NCBI RefSeq assembly: GCF_001499995.1
Contig: NZ_LQIU01000012.1
Span: 1 to 64,000 of the forward strand
Length of the DNA stretch: 64,000 nt
Direction of reading: 5' to 3'
From: Mycobacterium sp. IS-1496
GTDB lineage: Bacteria > Actinomycetota > Actinomycetes > Mycobacteriales > Mycobacteriaceae
In this document: piece after piece, positions 49,712 through 60,880 of the stretch
How positions within the stretch are numbered: the first letter of the stretch is position 1
Layout: each line of letters starts with the position of its first letter
The notes under the pieces: generated by a model
Told to the model about the DNA's origin: nothing
The model's input: only the letters and a program-made list of their open reading frames with translations
Databases searched by the model: none
Program-made: the position numbers and the translations under genes

Positions 49712-51052
49712 CCGCCGGAACGGCCTAATTGGTTGTTGGTGGTGGGGGTTGGTATGGCGGGTACCACCACCAGTCGGCGCGCTCCCCGGTAGGTCCTCGG
49801 TAGGGCGCGACCGTGGGCGGGGGCTGATTCGGCGGGCGCGCGAGTGACCCGGAGTGCAGTGCGCGGCCGGCGCCGTCGGTGACGGCGAGTCGGGAGGCGG
49901 GTCCGGTGATGGTGATGACGCCTTGGTGGTGCAGCCGGTGGTGGTAGGGGCAGACCAGCACGAGGTTGTCCAGGTCGGTGCGGCCGCCGTCTTCCCAGTG
50001 CCGGAGGTGGTGGGCGTGCAGACCGCGGGTGGCTCCGCAGCCGGGGACCGCACAGGTGGGGTGGCGGTGTTCGAGGGCGCGGCGTAGCCGGCGGCTGATC
50101 AGCCGGGTGGCGCGCCCGGACCCGATGGGTTGTCCGGCGCGTTCGAACCACACTTCGCAGGTGGCGTCACAGGTCAGGTAGCGGCGATCGGCGTCGGAGA
50201 GCAGCGGCCCCAGGTGCAGGGCGGCGATGCGGTCGGTGAGGTCGAGGTGCACGACGACGGTGGTGCGGTGTCCGTGGGGGCGGCGGGTGGCCTCGGCGTC
50301 CCACCCGGCCTCGACCAGGCTATTGAACGCATCGCCGAGGGTGGGGAACGGCGGCCGGGCACCGGGGCTATCGGTGTCGTGGTCGTGTTTCCACTGGGCG
50401 ATCAACCCGTCGTGGTGGGATTGCAGGGCGGCGTCGAACACCGCTGCCTCGGCGTGCGGCATCGTGATGTGCCAGTGGGTGTACTGCTCGTCGGAGGTCT
50501 TGGTGATCGAGGATCGCGGCTCGGGCACCGGCTCGGGCTCGGGCGGGATGTCGGTGTCGCCCTGAGGTTCGGGTGCGGGTTCGGGTTCGGGTCGGGGTTC
50601 GAGTTTGATCGCGGTGCGTAACTGGTTGACCGTGGCGCTTTTAGCCAGCTCGGCGTAATGCTCGTCAGACCCTGGCCCCGCGCCGTCGGCGATCACCCCG
50701 ACCTGATCCAGCGACAGCCGCCCCTCCCGCAGCGCCTGCACGCATTGGGGGAACTCCGCGATGCGGTGGGCGATGGCGGCGATGGTCTTACCGTTCCTCG
50801 ACGACGACCCGGTCTTCCACGCCATCAAATGCGCCACCGACTTCGCGCCCGTCATCCCACACAACTCGTCGTGGTCGATCTCGGCGGCGATCTCCACCAG
50901 CCGCCCGTCGATCGCGTTGCGCTGACCGGTCAACTCGGCCAACTCGTCGAACAGCACCTCGAGCCGGTCGATGGGGCGCACCACCACCGCGCCGGACGCC
51001 ATGCTCGAGGACATGACCCCATACAACCAGGGGGGTCTGACATCTCTGGACC
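49712..51052. mobile_element. DUF222-HNH element inserted between kinase and embB
   Basis: About 1.34 kb lying exactly between two copies of a 50-56 base duplication and containing a single gene, the DUF222-HNH protein. Weak terminal complementarity (TTGGTTGT near 49729, ACAACCAG near 51023) is not a convincing transposon end. The layout suggests insertion with duplication of the junction between the 3' ends of the kinase and embB genes. DUF222-HNH genes are a multicopy family in mycobacteria, akin to 13E12 repeats. Confidence 0.65.
49725..51014 (-). CDS. DUF222 and HNH endonuclease domain protein (13E12-repeat family)
   Basis: 429 residues from the ATG at 51014; a TTG at 51026 and another ATG at 51002 are alternatives. 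The N-terminal DUF222 region (about 1-260) includes DRLEVLFDELAEL and SVAHLMAWKTG; an acidic Pro-Glu repeat linker (PEPEPAPEPQ) splits it. The C-terminal HNH nuclease motif is CAVPGCGATRGLHAHHLRHW...DNLVLVCPYHHRLHH in part, with its two zinc-binding Cys pairs and catalytic His. Such proteins are homing-type or recombination nucleases of uncertain role. The duplication around this gene makes it the likely agent of its own insertion. Confidence 0.88.
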   Translation of the reverse strand: MSSSMASGAVVVRPIDRLEVLFDELAELTGQRNAIDGRLVEIAAEIDHDELCGMTGAKSVAHLMAWKTGSSSRNGKTIAAIAHRIAEFPQCVQALREGRLSLDQVGVIADGAGPGSDEHYAELAKSATVNQLRTAIKLEPRPEPEPAPEPQGDTDIPPEPEPVPEPRSSITKTSDEQYTHWHITMPHAEAAVFDAALQSHHDGLIAQWKHDHDTDSPGARPPFPTLGDAFNSLVEAGWDAEATRRPHGHRTTVVVHLDLTDRIAALHLGPLLSDADRRYLTCDATCEVWFERAGQPIGSGRATRLISRRLRRALEHRHPTCAVPGCGATRGLHAHHLRHWEDGGRTDLDNLVLVCPYHHRLHHQGVITITGPASRLAVTDGAGRALHSGSLARPPNQPPPTVAPYRGPTGERADWWWYPPYQPPPPTTN

Positions 51053-51102
51053 GCGATCAGCCGCCACAACGCCAGGGAACCGCCTACGGCTGGATGCGGA
51101 TC
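51053..51102. repeat. Right copy of duplication flanking the HNH element
   Basis: Block one (51053-51073) is identical to 49656-49676 and reads on the plus strand as the kinase end AISRHNA. Block two (51079-51102) matches 49688-49711 except at one base, where this copy has the A that makes the embB stop (TAG on the minus strand, 51086-51084). Confidence 0.85.
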
Positions 51103-54100
51103 TCGCCCGGCTTCCACAGCCCGCTGTGCGTCGCGGTGCCCAGATCGATCTGCGCCGGTTCGGCGTCGACGATGGTGTCGAACCTGCGCAGCGACCCCCA
51201 GTCCTGACCCCAGTCCTTCGAGAGGTATGTCGACATCACCGACGCCCGCAGCAGCAGGTCGGTGATGCCCAGCAGACCGCCGTTGAGGCCGTCCTGCCAG
51301 GTGTCGGTGCTCTGCAGCTTGGCGTAATAGTCCGGCGAGATGCGGAACTTCGGAATCTCGGTGACCCCGTTGGCGTGCAGCATCGGCTGCTGGCACGGGA
51401 ACGCCAAGCCGACCGCCCAATCCATCAGCACCGGTTGTTCGGAGCCGAGGTACTCCTGCACCGACCGGACCTCGGGCACGCGCGGCGGCGTCACCGCGAT
51501 CCAGTCACCCTGACCGAGATTCAGATCCTCGGCGATCACGCGGACGGCCACCGCGTCACCCGGGATCTGCGCACGCGGATAGCGCAGGTTGCGCCACGAC
51601 GGTGTGGGGCCGATGTCGAACGGTTCGACGCGGCCTGCGGGCACCGGCGCACCGTCGGGGCCGCGCCGGGCGTACTCCAGCGCGACGGTCTGTCCGGAGG
51701 TGAATCCCTCTGCGACACTGCGGCCGGCGATCGTGCCCGCCGCGGTGATCGCGACCAGCGGGTGGGCGTCGTCCGGTGCGGGCAGTTCGTACCATGCGGA
51801 CGCCAGCCGGCTTTCCTGTTGCACGCCAGTCGAATACGTGCCTGCTACCGGGACCCGGGTGGGGTCGAGGCCGTAGGGCAGCGGCACCGTGGAGCCGTTC
51901 ACCCCGGGCCGGGACAGCTGCTCGGGCTGGTTCCAGTCGTAGTCGGTGCCGGGCTGCGGATTGTTGAGCCGGATCGCCTCGGCGATGATGCGGTCCGGAA
52001 CCCCGTTGGGGGAGAAGCCCACCGGTCCGCTGCCGCCGAGCGGACCCAACGGCCCGTAATCGCCCGGTAGCGCCCGCAGGAAGCCCGCGTTCGAATCGGG
52101 CTCGACGAGCACGTCGTCGGCCAGGCCGCAGCCGCCGGCGAATGCGCGAATGTTGGCCCACCCGTTGGAGTAAGTCGGGTACTGGCGCACCACGCCGATC
52201 GCCATGGACGCCACCATGACCAGAACCATGAACCCCGCCGCCACGGGGATCGGTGCCGCGGTGAGCGCGTTGACCACGCGGGACTCCCGCTTGTCGCCGA
52301 CGTGCAGCAGGAACGCCCACACGGCCGCGACGCCGCACAGCACGAAGAACACTGCGCTGACCGTCACGCCGCCGAGTGCGGGCACCGACGTGTTGAAGGG
52401 TGCGCCGAAATTCGAGACATACCACCAGCCGTTGGTGGAGGCGAAGCACAGCGCCAGCACGAACAGCAACCCCGACAAGAACGCCATCCGGTTGCGCGCC
52501 GAACGCAGCACCACCGGTGAGACCAGCACGGTCGCCAGCGCCGCCATCGCACCGCCCACCGCGGCGAACAGGCCGAAGTGGTGGATCCACTTGGTCGGGG
52601 TGAACATCAGGAAGAAGATCGTGGCGAAGATGATGCCCATCAGCCGCCAGGCCGGCCCGCGCGCGACACCGGGAATCCGCTTGCGCCGCAACATGATGAA
52701 CAGCGACGAGAACAGGCACAGCGCGGTGAACAGGAACGCCACGCGTCGCGCGATCGCGCCGTCCACGGTCGGCAGGATCAGGTAGTAGTACCGCAGGTTC
52801 TCGGTGTACCACTCCTGGCTGGGGCCGATCGCGGTGCGGATCCTGGTGGCTTCCAACACCGTCGACAACGTCTGATCGGCGAACACCACCGCCAGCACCA
52901 CGGTGCCCGCGGCGAGCAGCGGTGCGAGCAACGGCCAGATGCCCACGGACTGCCTGCGCCGCATCAGGATTCGCAGGATCGGACGGCCGCCGGCCACCAA
53001 CGCGGCCACGGCGATCAGCCCGGTCGGCTGGATGCCGAGCGTGAACGCGGCGGTGGTGACGGCCAGCGCGGCGGGGGTGAGCCGGCCCGATGTGACCGCG
53101 CGTTCGATCAGCACGTAGGTGATCAGCGCGCCGGTCGCGATCTGACCTTCGGGGCGCAGCCCGTTGTTGAACGGCATCCACGCGCCCAGCAGCACGAACC
53201 CGGCGGCCCACAGCGCCGGGCGGCTGGCGATCACCGCGGGCCCGAGGCGGGGCAGCACTTCCCGGGAGAGCAGCAGCCAGCACACGACGGCGCAGATCAG
53301 GTCGGGTAGCCGCATCCAGATGCTGGCGGTGCTGACGTGGGTCATCAGCGCCAGCAGGTTGTAGTACCAGCCGAACGGATCCTCGGGACTGCCGAACCAG
53401 CGGAAGTAGTTCGACATGTAGCCGGCGTGGTCGGCCACCCGCGCCATCTGCAGGATGTAGCCGTCGTCGGAGGAGTTGGCGCCGATCACGTACCAGATCG
53501 CGAAGCCGCCGAGCACGACGCCGTCGACAGCTGTCACGGTGCGCCAGCGGGTCGGGATCAGGTGGTGCATCCGGCGGCCGTCGAGGCGGTCCAGCCGCCA
53601 CAGCGCCAGCAGCGCGATCACGGTCGAGAGAATCGCCAGCAGGATCGCGGTCAGCTTCAGCGCGGTCGGCTCGGTGGTGAACCGGGTGTCGATCGTCGCC
53701 GAGAACGACATCCCCGGCGGTGCGGGCCCGGTGAGGTCGGTGAACACGCCGACGATCGCGGGCCGCAGGTTCGGGTCGGCGTAACCGGTGCGCTGCGGTG
53801 ATCCGTCGGCTCTGCGCAGGCCGACGAACTCGGCGAACGTGCCGTCCTCCGAGGACGTGATGTCGATGCGTTCGCACCCGGGTGTGCCGGTGACCCGGGC
53901 CCGGTTGACGCTGGCGACCACGACGTTGCGGACGATGACGTCGACGCGGGTGCGGGTGACGTTGACCAGCATCGCATTGAGCGCCGCGTCACGTCCCTCG
54001 GCGGGTGCGGTGCCGAACACCAGCCCGCCCTCGGGCGGCAGCTCGCGGACCACCTCGCACGGCACCGAGGCGGTCAGGCTCACCGGCGCCTGGGAGAGCA

Positions 54101-54317
54101 GCGGCGCGGTGACGTTCGCGAACTGACCCTGTTGCGGCCAGTTCAGGGTCGCGGTGGTCTGGGTGACGGGCAGCAGCGGGGTGGCGACGGCCATGACGAA
54201 GCCGAGGAGCCCGGCGATCGTGGCGACCCAGCGTGCGAGCTTCACGTCCCGGCTCGCCGGGCGCTTCACGGCCTTCTCCGACCTGCCGCTCACGGCTTCT
54301 CCCGATGTGCCGCTCAC
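51084..54317 (-). CDS. embB: Arabinosyltransferase EmbB
   Basis: 1077 residues from the GTG at 54317, which overlaps the embA stop (GTGA); M. smegmatis EmbB is about 1082. The GT-C fold has about 15 membrane helices, two periplasmic carbohydrate-binding modules, and the catalytic acids in NSSDDGY (Asp284/285). Met291 in GYILQMARV is the counterpart of Met306, the main ethambutol-resistance site, and is retained. C-terminal signatures are [10 protein letters not shown]-like and [20 protein letters not shown]. With EmbA it forms the branched 3,5-arabinan ends. The last codons and stop lie in the right flanking repeat. Confidence 0.95.
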   Translation of the reverse strand: MSGTSGEAVSGRSEKAVKRPASRDVKLARWVATIAGLLGFVMAVATPLLPVTQTTATLNWPQQGQFANVTAPLLSQAPVSLTASVPCEVVRELPPEGGLVFGTAPAEGRDAALNAMLVNVTRTRVDVIVRNVVVASVNRARVTGTPGCERIDITSSEDGTFAEFVGLRRADGSPQRTGYADPNLRPAIVGVFTDLTGPAPPGMSFSATIDTRFTTEPTALKLTAILLAILSTVIALLALWRLDRLDGRRMHHLIPTRWRTVTAVDGVVLGGFAIWYVIGANSSDDGYILQMARVADHAGYMSNYFRWFGSPEDPFGWYYNLLALMTHVSTASIWMRLPDLICAVVCWLLLSREVLPRLGPAVIASRPALWAAGFVLLGAWMPFNNGLRPEGQIATGALITYVLIERAVTSGRLTPAALAVTTAAFTLGIQPTGLIAVAALVAGGRPILRILMRRRQSVGIWPLLAPLLAAGTVVLAVVFADQTLSTVLEATRIRTAIGPSQEWYTENLRYYYLILPTVDGAIARRVAFLFTALCLFSSLFIMLRRKRIPGVARGPAWRLMGIIFATIFFLMFTPTKWIHHFGLFAAVGGAMAALATVLVSPVVLRSARNRMAFLSGLLFVLALCFASTNGWWYVSNFGAPFNTSVPALGGVTVSAVFFVLCGVAAVWAFLLHVGDKRESRVVNALTAAPIPVAAGFMVLVMVASMAIGVVRQYPTYSNGWANIRAFAGGCGLADDVLVEPDSNAGFLRALPGDYGPLGPLGGSGPVGFSPNGVPDRIIAEAIRLNNPQPGTDYDWNQPEQLSRPGVNGSTVPLPYGLDPTRVPVAGTYSTGVQQESRLASAWYELPAPDDAHPLVAITAAGTIAGRSVAEGFTSGQTVALEYARRGPDGAPVPAGRVEPFDIGPTPSWRNLRYPRAQIPGDAVAVRVIAEDLNLGQGDWIAVTPPRVPEVRSVQEYLGSEQPVLMDWAVGLAFPCQQPMLHANGVTEIPKFRISPDYYAKLQSTDTWQDGLNGGLLGITDLLLRASVMSTYLSKDWGQDWGSLRRFDTIVDAEPAQIDLGTATHSGLWKPGEIRIQP

Positions 54318-57300
54318 GGCAGTGCCCTGATCGGTCCGCCCCGGCTCCACCCGAACACTCGCTTCGACCCTTCCTCGATCACGGCGTCGGGCGCGTCGTC
54401 GCGCGGCACGAGCCGGATATAGCGTTCGATCGAACCCCAGTCCCGGTACCAGTCGTTGCTCAGGTAGGTCGGAATCGTGGCCGTCCGCAGCAGCGCCTGG
54501 ATGAACAGGAACGGCCCACCGTCCTCGGCGGACTGCCACTGGTTCGACGAGGTGACCACCTGCTTGAAGTTCGGCAGGATCCGGTACTCCGGCAGTTCGG
54601 CCACCCCGAGGTGTTCGGCGAACGGCCGCTGGCACGGGAAGTTCGCCGCGGTCGCGATGTCCATCAGCACCGGTGTCTGCTTGCCGAGGAAGTCACCTGC
54701 GGTCTGCAGCACCGGAACCCGGGGCGGCGTGAACGCGAACCACTGATCCTCGGACAGGTTCGGGTCGTCGGCGACGATGCGGGCCACGTTGGCCTCCGGC
54801 GGCGCCCACGCCAGCGGGAAGCGCAGGTTGCGCCACGCCTTCTGCTGCACGATGTCGATCGGCTGGACCTCGGTGAGGGCCTGGTACGAGCCGTCGGGCC
54901 GGTGCACACCCCACTGCAGTTTCAGCGACTGTCCGTAGTTGAAGGACCCGTCCTCCTCGTAGTACCAGATCGCGCCGGCGGCGGCGACGGTCACCAGCGG
55001 CCGGTCGGGAGTCCGAGCGGGCAGCTGGTACCACGCCGACGTCGCCTCGGCGGCCACTCCTGCCTGATCCGAGCCGGGCTCGTCGTAGCTGCCCATCACC
55101 GGGGTGCGGTCGGGGTCCAGGCCGAACGGGAGGAACACCCGAGAGCCGTTGACGCCCTCGGGCCCGTAACCGCCGCCGGTGCCCGCCGCGTATCCGACGC
55201 CGATGTTCGGTTTGTCCACCGGACCGTCGGAGTTCACCGTGCCGGGGTTGGCCGCCACGGGTTCGGCGGGTTCGAGGGTGTCGCTGACGCCGTTGGGGGT
55301 GAAGCCGACGGGGTCCTCACCGCCGAGCGGGCCGTACTCGCCGAAGCGCTGACCCGGAACCGGTTGCAGCATCCCGGCATTCGTGTCGGCCTCGACGAGC
55401 ACCTCGTCGGCCATCGCGCAACTGGTGTCCGACAGGCCCGACCGCAGAGCCGCCGCGTTGGCCGCGCCGATGGTGTAGACGGGATAGCGCCCGACAGTGG
55501 CCTTGACCATCGACCCCAGTTCGAGCACCACCATGATGACGGCCACCACGAGCAGTGGGGTCGACGCCAGCGCGCGATTGCGTCCGGTGTCGGCGACCTC
55601 GGTGTGTCCGGCGTAGTCGATGCGGAAGTGCAGCCAGCCGGCGAGGATGCCGCCGGCGATCGCGAGCACCAGGAAGATCGTGGTGACGGGGTAGCCGACG
55701 ATCACCGGTTGCTTGTCGAACCAGGGCACCCCGTAGTTCGCGACATAGAACCAGCCGTTGATCCCGGACGTCGCCCACGCCAGCACGAACAGCAGCGCGG
55801 TGACGTAGAGCGCGAGGTTCCGCCGGCTGTTGACGCCCACCCGGGCGAACGCGAACGCGGTGATCCCGCCGAGCGCACCCGCGAGCCCGGCGAATGCGCC
55901 GAACTGCACCGCCCATTTCGTCGGCGTCAGCGTCAGCAGCAGCAGCCCGACGGCGGTGGTCCCCGTCAGCCGCCACACCGGGCCGCCGAACGTGCCGGGC
56001 AGCCGTCCGCGGCGCAGCAGCAGCACGATGAGGCCGAACAGGCACAGCAACAGGATCAACACCGAGAAGCGGCGGCTCAACGAGCCGTCCACGCTCTCCT
56101 CGACGGTCAGGAAGTAGTACCGCAGGAACTCCTGGTACCACGGCAGCGTCGGGCCGACGACGTACTTGATGCGCACCGACTCGGCGACGGTGGCCAGCGT
56201 CTGGTCCCGGAAGACGATGACGAACAGCAGCGACGCCGCTGCCACCAGCGGGGCGATCGAGGGCAGCAGCCCGTCGGCAGCGCGGCGGGCCGAGACGATG
56301 TGGGCGATCGCGCGCGCACCGACCAGCAGCGGCGCGAGGGCGATCAGACCCTGTGGCGCCAGGGTCACCGAGAACATCGCGATGACGACGGCCACCGCGG
56401 CGGGCCACAGCTGCCGCGTGCCGATCGCCCTCTCGACCAGCATCCACACCGCGATGACCGCGAACGCGATCAGCGGTTCGGGCCGCAGACCGTTGTTGAA
56501 CGGCAACCAGGCCGCGAGGAACACCGCGCCCGCGGTCCACACCGCGACCCGGTTGGCGGCCAGGCGCCTGCCGAGCCGGGGCATCGCGCAGCGGCTGATG
56601 ATCAACCACGTCGCGATCGCCGCGGCCGTGGCGGGGATGCGCATCCACACGCCGGCCGTGCTGACCGACGCCAACTGCGCCAGCACACTCTGATACCAGT
56701 CGAACGGGGCTTCGGTGGCGCCGAAGTAGCGGAAGTAGTTGGCGGTGTAGCCGGCTTCGTCGGCGATGCGCGCGATCGTCAGGTTGTAACCGTCGTCGGA
56801 CGACTGCGCCCCGACCACATGCCAGATCAGCAGCGCCCCGATCACCCCGATGTCGGCCAGCCAGGTCGACAGGCCGACCCGCCGCAGCTTCCGCCAGGCG
56901 CGTGGGACGCCACGTCCGACGCGCCGGTCGAGCACGGCCAGCGCGACGATCGAGCCGATCACACACAGCACGCCCAGCGTCATCACCGCCAGCTTGAGCA
57001 GCGTGGGGCTGGTGACGAACCGCGTGTCGACGTCGATGCGGGCGGTCAGACCGGGTTGCGGGGCCACCTCGAGTTCGGTGAAGACCCCGGCGACCTGCGG
57101 CCGCTTGTCGAGCGACAGCGTGCCCGCCGCACCGGGGATACCGACGAAGTCGGCGCCCACCGCGCCCACGTTGGCCCAGATGCGCAGCTCACTGCAGGCG
57201 CCGCCGGCAATCGCGGTCCGTGGGGCCACCGCGGCGACGGTGTCGCGGAACGCCACCACCACATCGTCGGCGTTGGCCCGGACGAACAGCCCGTTGCGGC

Positions 57301-57583
57301 CCGCGGCGATACCTCCGGGCGGGATCGTGGAGAACACCAGGCCGCCGTCGGCGGGCATGGTGGCGATCGCCTGACAGGGGATGGCGACGTCGAGCGCCAG
57401 CGGGGCGCCGGACACCAGCGGGGCGGTCAGGTCGCCGACGAACCCGTCCTCGGCGGGTGCCTGGGGCCACAGGATCGTGGCGGTGGTCTGCCTGACCGGC
57501 AGCAGCGGGGTCAACGCGCACAGCAGGACGCCCGCCAGGCCCGCGAAGACGGCGATCAGGCGGACGAAGCGGTGTGCGGGCAC
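54314..57583 (-). CDS. embA: Arabinosyltransferase EmbA
   Basis: 1089 residues, GTG start 24 bases after embC. Signatures match M. tuberculosis Emb[13 protein letters not shown] near the start, [20 protein letters not shown] with the catalytic acids on the first loop, and [24 protein letters not shown] with RALP at the end. Transmembrane core and periplasmic carbohydrate-binding domains as in EmbB. It partners EmbB in arabinogalactan arabinan synthesis. No strong ribosome site precedes the GTG, so coupling with embC is likely. Confidence 0.95.
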   Translation of the reverse strand: MPAHRFVRLIAVFAGLAGVLLCALTPLLPVRQTTATILWPQAPAEDGFVGDLTAPLVSGAPLALDVAIPCQAIATMPADGGLVFSTIPPGGIAAGRNGLFVRANADDVVVAFRDTVAAVAPRTAIAGGACSELRIWANVGAVGADFVGIPGAAGTLSLDKRPQVAGVFTELEVAPQPGLTARIDVDTRFVTSPTLLKLAVMTLGVLCVIGSIVALAVLDRRVGRGVPRAWRKLRRVGLSTWLADIGVIGALLIWHVVGAQSSDDGYNLTIARIADEAGYTANYFRYFGATEAPFDWYQSVLAQLASVSTAGVWMRIPATAAAIATWLIISRCAMPRLGRRLAANRVAVWTAGAVFLAAWLPFNNGLRPEPLIAFAVIAVWMLVERAIGTRQLWPAAVAVVIAMFSVTLAPQGLIALAPLLVGARAIAHIVSARRAADGLLPSIAPLVAAASLLFVIVFRDQTLATVAESVRIKYVVGPTLPWYQEFLRYYFLTVEESVDGSLSRRFSVLILLLCLFGLIVLLLRRGRLPGTFGGPVWRLTGTTAVGLLLLTLTPTKWAVQFGAFAGLAGALGGITAFAFARVGVNSRRNLALYVTALLFVLAWATSGINGWFYVANYGVPWFDKQPVIVGYPVTTIFLVLAIAGGILAGWLHFRIDYAGHTEVADTGRNRALASTPLLVVAVIMVVLELGSMVKATVGRYPVYTIGAANAAALRSGLSDTSCAMADEVLVEADTNAGMLQPVPGQRFGEYGPLGGEDPVGFTPNGVSDTLEPAEPVAANPGTVNSDGPVDKPNIGVGYAAGTGGGYGPEGVNGSRVFLPFGLDPDRTPVMGSYDEPGSDQAGVAAEATSAWYQLPARTPDRPLVTVAAAGAIWYYEEDGSFNYGQSLKLQWGVHRPDGSYQALTEVQPIDIVQQKAWRNLRFPLAWAPPEANVARIVADDPNLSEDQWFAFTPPRVPVLQTAGDFLGKQTPVLMDIATAANFPCQRPFAEHLGVAELPEYRILPNFKQVVTSSNQWQSAEDGGPFLFIQALLRTATIPTYLSNDWYRDWGSIERYIRLVPRDDAPDAVIEEGSKRVFGWSRGGPIRALP

Positions 57584-57607
57584 GAGCGTCGATGGTAGGC
57601 GACGCGC

Positions 57608-60600
57608 CTAGTGGCGCAGCGGCGCCGGGCTCCACAGGCCGCTACGCGTTGTCGAACCGAGATCCAGGCGGGCCGGTACGGCGTCCCGGTAGAACGGCGT
57701 GAGCTGCTGCAGCGCACCCCAGTCGCGCGACCAGTCGTCCTTCAGGTAGGTCGGCAGCGTCGTCGGGCGCACCAGCAGTTCGGTGATGCCCAGCGGGCCA
57801 CCGCCGAGGTAGTCCATCACCGGCGAGTTGGCCTCGGCGCCGAACCGGTCCGGCATGATCCGCCACTTGGGCACCTCGACGACGCCGTTGCGGTGTTCGA
57901 ACGGCCGCTGGCAGGGGAAGGCGAGCCCGACCAGCCAGTCGAGCAGCACCGGGTCCTCGGAGCCCACCACGTCCTGCAGTGACCGCAGCTCCGGGATGCG
58001 CGGCGGGGTCAGCGCGGTCCACTGGTCGGGGCTCAGGTCGTCGTCGGTGGCGACCAGTCGCAGCCTGGTGGCCTCGGCGGGGATGGCGGACAGCGGCACC
58101 CGCAGGTTCCGCCACGCCGGCGATGCCCCGACATCGGCGAATCCGACGCTGCCGCCGGGCTCCGGGTCGGCGCCGCCCGCGTCGGTGGCCCACTGGACCA
58201 CCACGTCGCCCGGGTCGAAGCGGCCCGCCGCCGACACCACGAGCAGCGGTCCGGCCTCGTCGCGTGCCGGCAGCCGGTACCACGCCGACCGCAGGTTGGC
58301 CGGCGCCTGAGTGCCGCTGCGCCAGCTGCCCAGCACGGGGGTGCGGGCCGGGTCCAGGTTGAACGGCAGCCGGGCGCGGGAGCCGTTGACACCGGCGCGG
58401 GCGGTGGTGCCGCCCTCGGTGCCGGCTTCGCCGCCGGTCTCGGTGTCGCCGTCGGTGTCGGCGAAGTTCGTCGCCCCCGTCTGGTTCATCACCGCGTCCG
58501 CGGACACGTCGGACGGGATGCCGTTGGGGCTGAACCCCTGTGCGGACCCCGCCCCCAGCGCGGCGCCGGCCGGACCGTCGAGGGGAGCGAGGAGCCCGTC
58601 GTTCGGATCCTGTTCGACCATGACGTCGTAGGCGAGCCCGCACGTCTTCCCGGTCAGCGCTTCGAGGTTGGACCGGCCGACCGTCCATGCCGGGTACTGG
58701 CTGACCATCGCCAGCGTCAGCGACACCACCTCGAACAGGACCACCAGCCAGGCGGCGATCGCGAGGGGGGACTGCACGATGCGGCGCCAGCGCCAGCGGC
58801 CGTCGTCGTCGGGGGAGGCGTCGCGGCCCGAGAAGTGGAACCACGCCGCCAGCAGCAGCGTGACCACCGACAGCCCGAGCAGCATCGTGGTGAAGCCGAA
58901 CTTGTACTCCGGGAACGAATTCGACCACGGCACACCGAAATTCGAGACGTACCACCAGCCGTTGACGGTGGCGAACGACAGCGCGGCGACGAACAGCACC
59001 GTGGCCGCGAACATGGCCCGGTTGCGTCGTGAGCGCATCGCCACGGCCAGCACCGCGACCGCGGCCAGCGCGCCGAGCGAACCCGCGAGCCCGGCGAACA
59101 CCCCGAAGTGGTGGGTCCACTTGGTGGGCGTGAACATCATCGCCAGGAACGAGATGATCGTGATGCCGACGATCCGGCGGCTCGGCCCCGCAGCGGTGCC
59201 GGGGATGCGGCCCTTGCGCAGCGTCATGGCCACCGACACCGTCAGCGCGAGCAGCAACGTCAGCACCGCGAAGCGCCGCGCCACCGACCCGTCGGGGCTG
59301 GTGGTGAACAGCCGCGCATAGCGGATGTGTTCGTCGAACCAGCTCAGGCTCGGCCCGACGGCGCTCTTGAAGCTGCTGGCCTGCAGCTCGCCGACCAGCG
59401 TCTGGTCCCGGAAGATGAGGATCGCGGTGACGGTGCCCGCGGCCAGGACCGGCGCCAGCAGCGCCAGGTGGCCGAACCGTGAGGTGTGCCGGGCGACGAT
59501 CGTCTTCAGCGGTCCGACGGCGACCAGCAGCGCGCCGACGGCGGCGATGCCGGTCGGTCCGGAGAACAGGGTGAGCGCGCCGATGATGATGGCGATCGCG
59601 ACGGGCAGCAGCCGGCTGGTGGCCACGCCGCGCTCCACCGAGCACCAGGTCAGCAGGATGCCCAGCGCGATGATCGGCTCCGGCCGCAGTCCGTTGTTCA
59701 GGGGCAGCCAGAACGCCAGGAACATGCCCGCCGCGGTCCAGGCCGCCGCCCGGTTGGCCTTCACCGCATGTCCGAGGCGGGGGATCACCTCGCGGCTGAT
59801 GACCCACCAGCAGGCCAGCGCCATCAGCAGCGTCGGCAGCCGCATCCACACGCTGGCCGTGCTGACCTGCGACCACAGCGCGAGCAGGTCGTAGTACCAG
59901 CCGAACGGGGCCTCAGGGGTGCCGAACCAGCGGTAGTAGTTGGCCATGTAGCCGGCGTGCTCGGACACCCGGGCCATGGTCAGGATGTAGCCGTCGTCGG
60001 CGGTGTTGGCGCCGACGAAGTGCCACCACACCAGCACGGCGGTGACCAGGCCGTCCAGCGGTGTCATCGACCACCAGCGCGACGGCAGGAAACGGCGGTG
60101 GCGCATCCCGTCGTCGGTGTCGAGGACGTGCAGCGCGCCGAGCGCGATCACCGTCAGTGCGACGCCTGCGAACATCACCAGCAGTTTGAGCAGGGTCGGG
60201 GTGCTGCTGTAGCGGGAGTCGACGGTGGCCGAGAACTCCAGGCCGGGCGGCGCCGGTCCGGACAGGTCGGTGAAGACGCCGACGATCTGCGGCCGGAAGT
60301 CGTAGCCGCTGCGTTCCCCCCGCAGCGGGCCGCCGGGCTCCTCACCCGGTTGCACGTCGTCGGGGCCCTGGACGAGCCCGACGAACTCGCCGGTCACCTT
60401 GTCGGCGTGGGCGGTGAACACCAGCTGCTCGCACTGGGGGCTGAGCACTTCGGTCAGCGGCGCCGAGACGACGGGTGTGTTGCGGACGATGACCAGCAGG
60501 TCGTTGTTGACCCGCTCGATCAGCAGGCCCCGGTCGATGGCCTTGGGCGCCTGTTTGGGGACGGTGGACAGCAACACGGTGCGGCCGGCGTTGGCCGGTC

Positions 60601-60880
60601 CGGCGAGCCCGGCGGCCGCCTGGCACGGCACCGTGATGGTGAGATCGGTGGCGACGTAACCGATCAGCGGGGCGTCCACACTGCGCAGCACGCCGTCCTG
60701 TGGCCAGTTCAGCTCGGCCGTCGTCTGCTTCACCGGCAGCAGCGGGGTAGCCAGCGCCATCGCCGCGCCGAGCAGTCCCGCGACGATGGCGATGAGGCGC
60801 GCCGTCCGGTGGTTGCTCCCGACCGCAACCCCAGAGTTCACGGGCGTAGATGTTAACGGCCTGGGCTGGGTGTCAGCCAT
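57608..60880 (-). CDS. embC: Arabinosyltransferase EmbC
   Basis: 1090 residues; the ATG lies inside the last codons of aftA (8-base overlap). The catalytic loop is [22 protein letters not shown]; the C-terminal module contains the carbohydrate-binding region with [22 protein letters not shown]. EmbC extends the arabinan of lipoarabinomannan, unlike EmbA/EmbB. Assigned as EmbC by position directly after aftA and by the C-terminal sequence. First of the three emb genes in transcription order. Confidence 0.95.
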   Translation of the reverse strand: MADTQPRPLTSTPVNSGVAVGSNHRTARLIAIVAGLLGAAMALATPLLPVKQTTAELNWPQDGVLRSVDAPLIGYVATDLTITVPCQAAAGLAGPANAGRTVLLSTVPKQAPKAIDRGLLIERVNNDLLVIVRNTPVVSAPLTEVLSPQCEQLVFTAHADKVTGEFVGLVQGPDDVQPGEEPGGPLRGERSGYDFRPQIVGVFTDLSGPAPPGLEFSATVDSRYSSTPTLLKLLVMFAGVALTVIALGALHVLDTDDGMRHRRFLPSRWWSMTPLDGLVTAVLVWWHFVGANTADDGYILTMARVSEHAGYMANYYRWFGTPEAPFGWYYDLLALWSQVSTASVWMRLPTLLMALACWWVISREVIPRLGHAVKANRAAAWTAAGMFLAFWLPLNNGLRPEPIIALGILLTWCSVERGVATSRLLPVAIAIIIGALTLFSGPTGIAAVGALLVAVGPLKTIVARHTSRFGHLALLAPVLAAGTVTAILIFRDQTLVGELQASSFKSAVGPSLSWFDEHIRYARLFTTSPDGSVARRFAVLTLLLALTVSVAMTLRKGRIPGTAAGPSRRIVGITIISFLAMMFTPTKWTHHFGVFAGLAGSLGALAAVAVLAVAMRSRRNRAMFAATVLFVAALSFATVNGWWYVSNFGVPWSNSFPEYKFGFTTMLLGLSVVTLLLAAWFHFSGRDASPDDDGRWRWRRIVQSPLAIAAWLVVLFEVVSLTLAMVSQYPAWTVGRSNLEALTGKTCGLAYDVMVEQDPNDGLLAPLDGPAGAALGAGSAQGFSPNGIPSDVSADAVMNQTGATNFADTDGDTETGGEAGTEGGTTARAGVNGSRARLPFNLDPARTPVLGSWRSGTQAPANLRSAWYRLPARDEAGPLLVVSAAGRFDPGDVVVQWATDAGGADPEPGGSVGFADVGASPAWRNLRVPLSAIPAEATRLRLVATDDDLSPDQWTALTPPRIPELRSLQDVVGSEDPVLLDWLVGLAFPCQRPFEHRNGVVEVPKWRIMPDRFGAEANSPVMDYLGGGPLGITELLVRPTTLPTYLKDDWSRDWGALQQLTPFYRDAVPARLDLGSTTRSGLWSPAPLRH

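Noticed and set aside
49729-51030. Terminal inverted repeats of a classical transposon around the HNH gene
   Set aside because: Only seven or eight bases are complementary and not at equal distances from the duplicated ends; no transposase is encoded.
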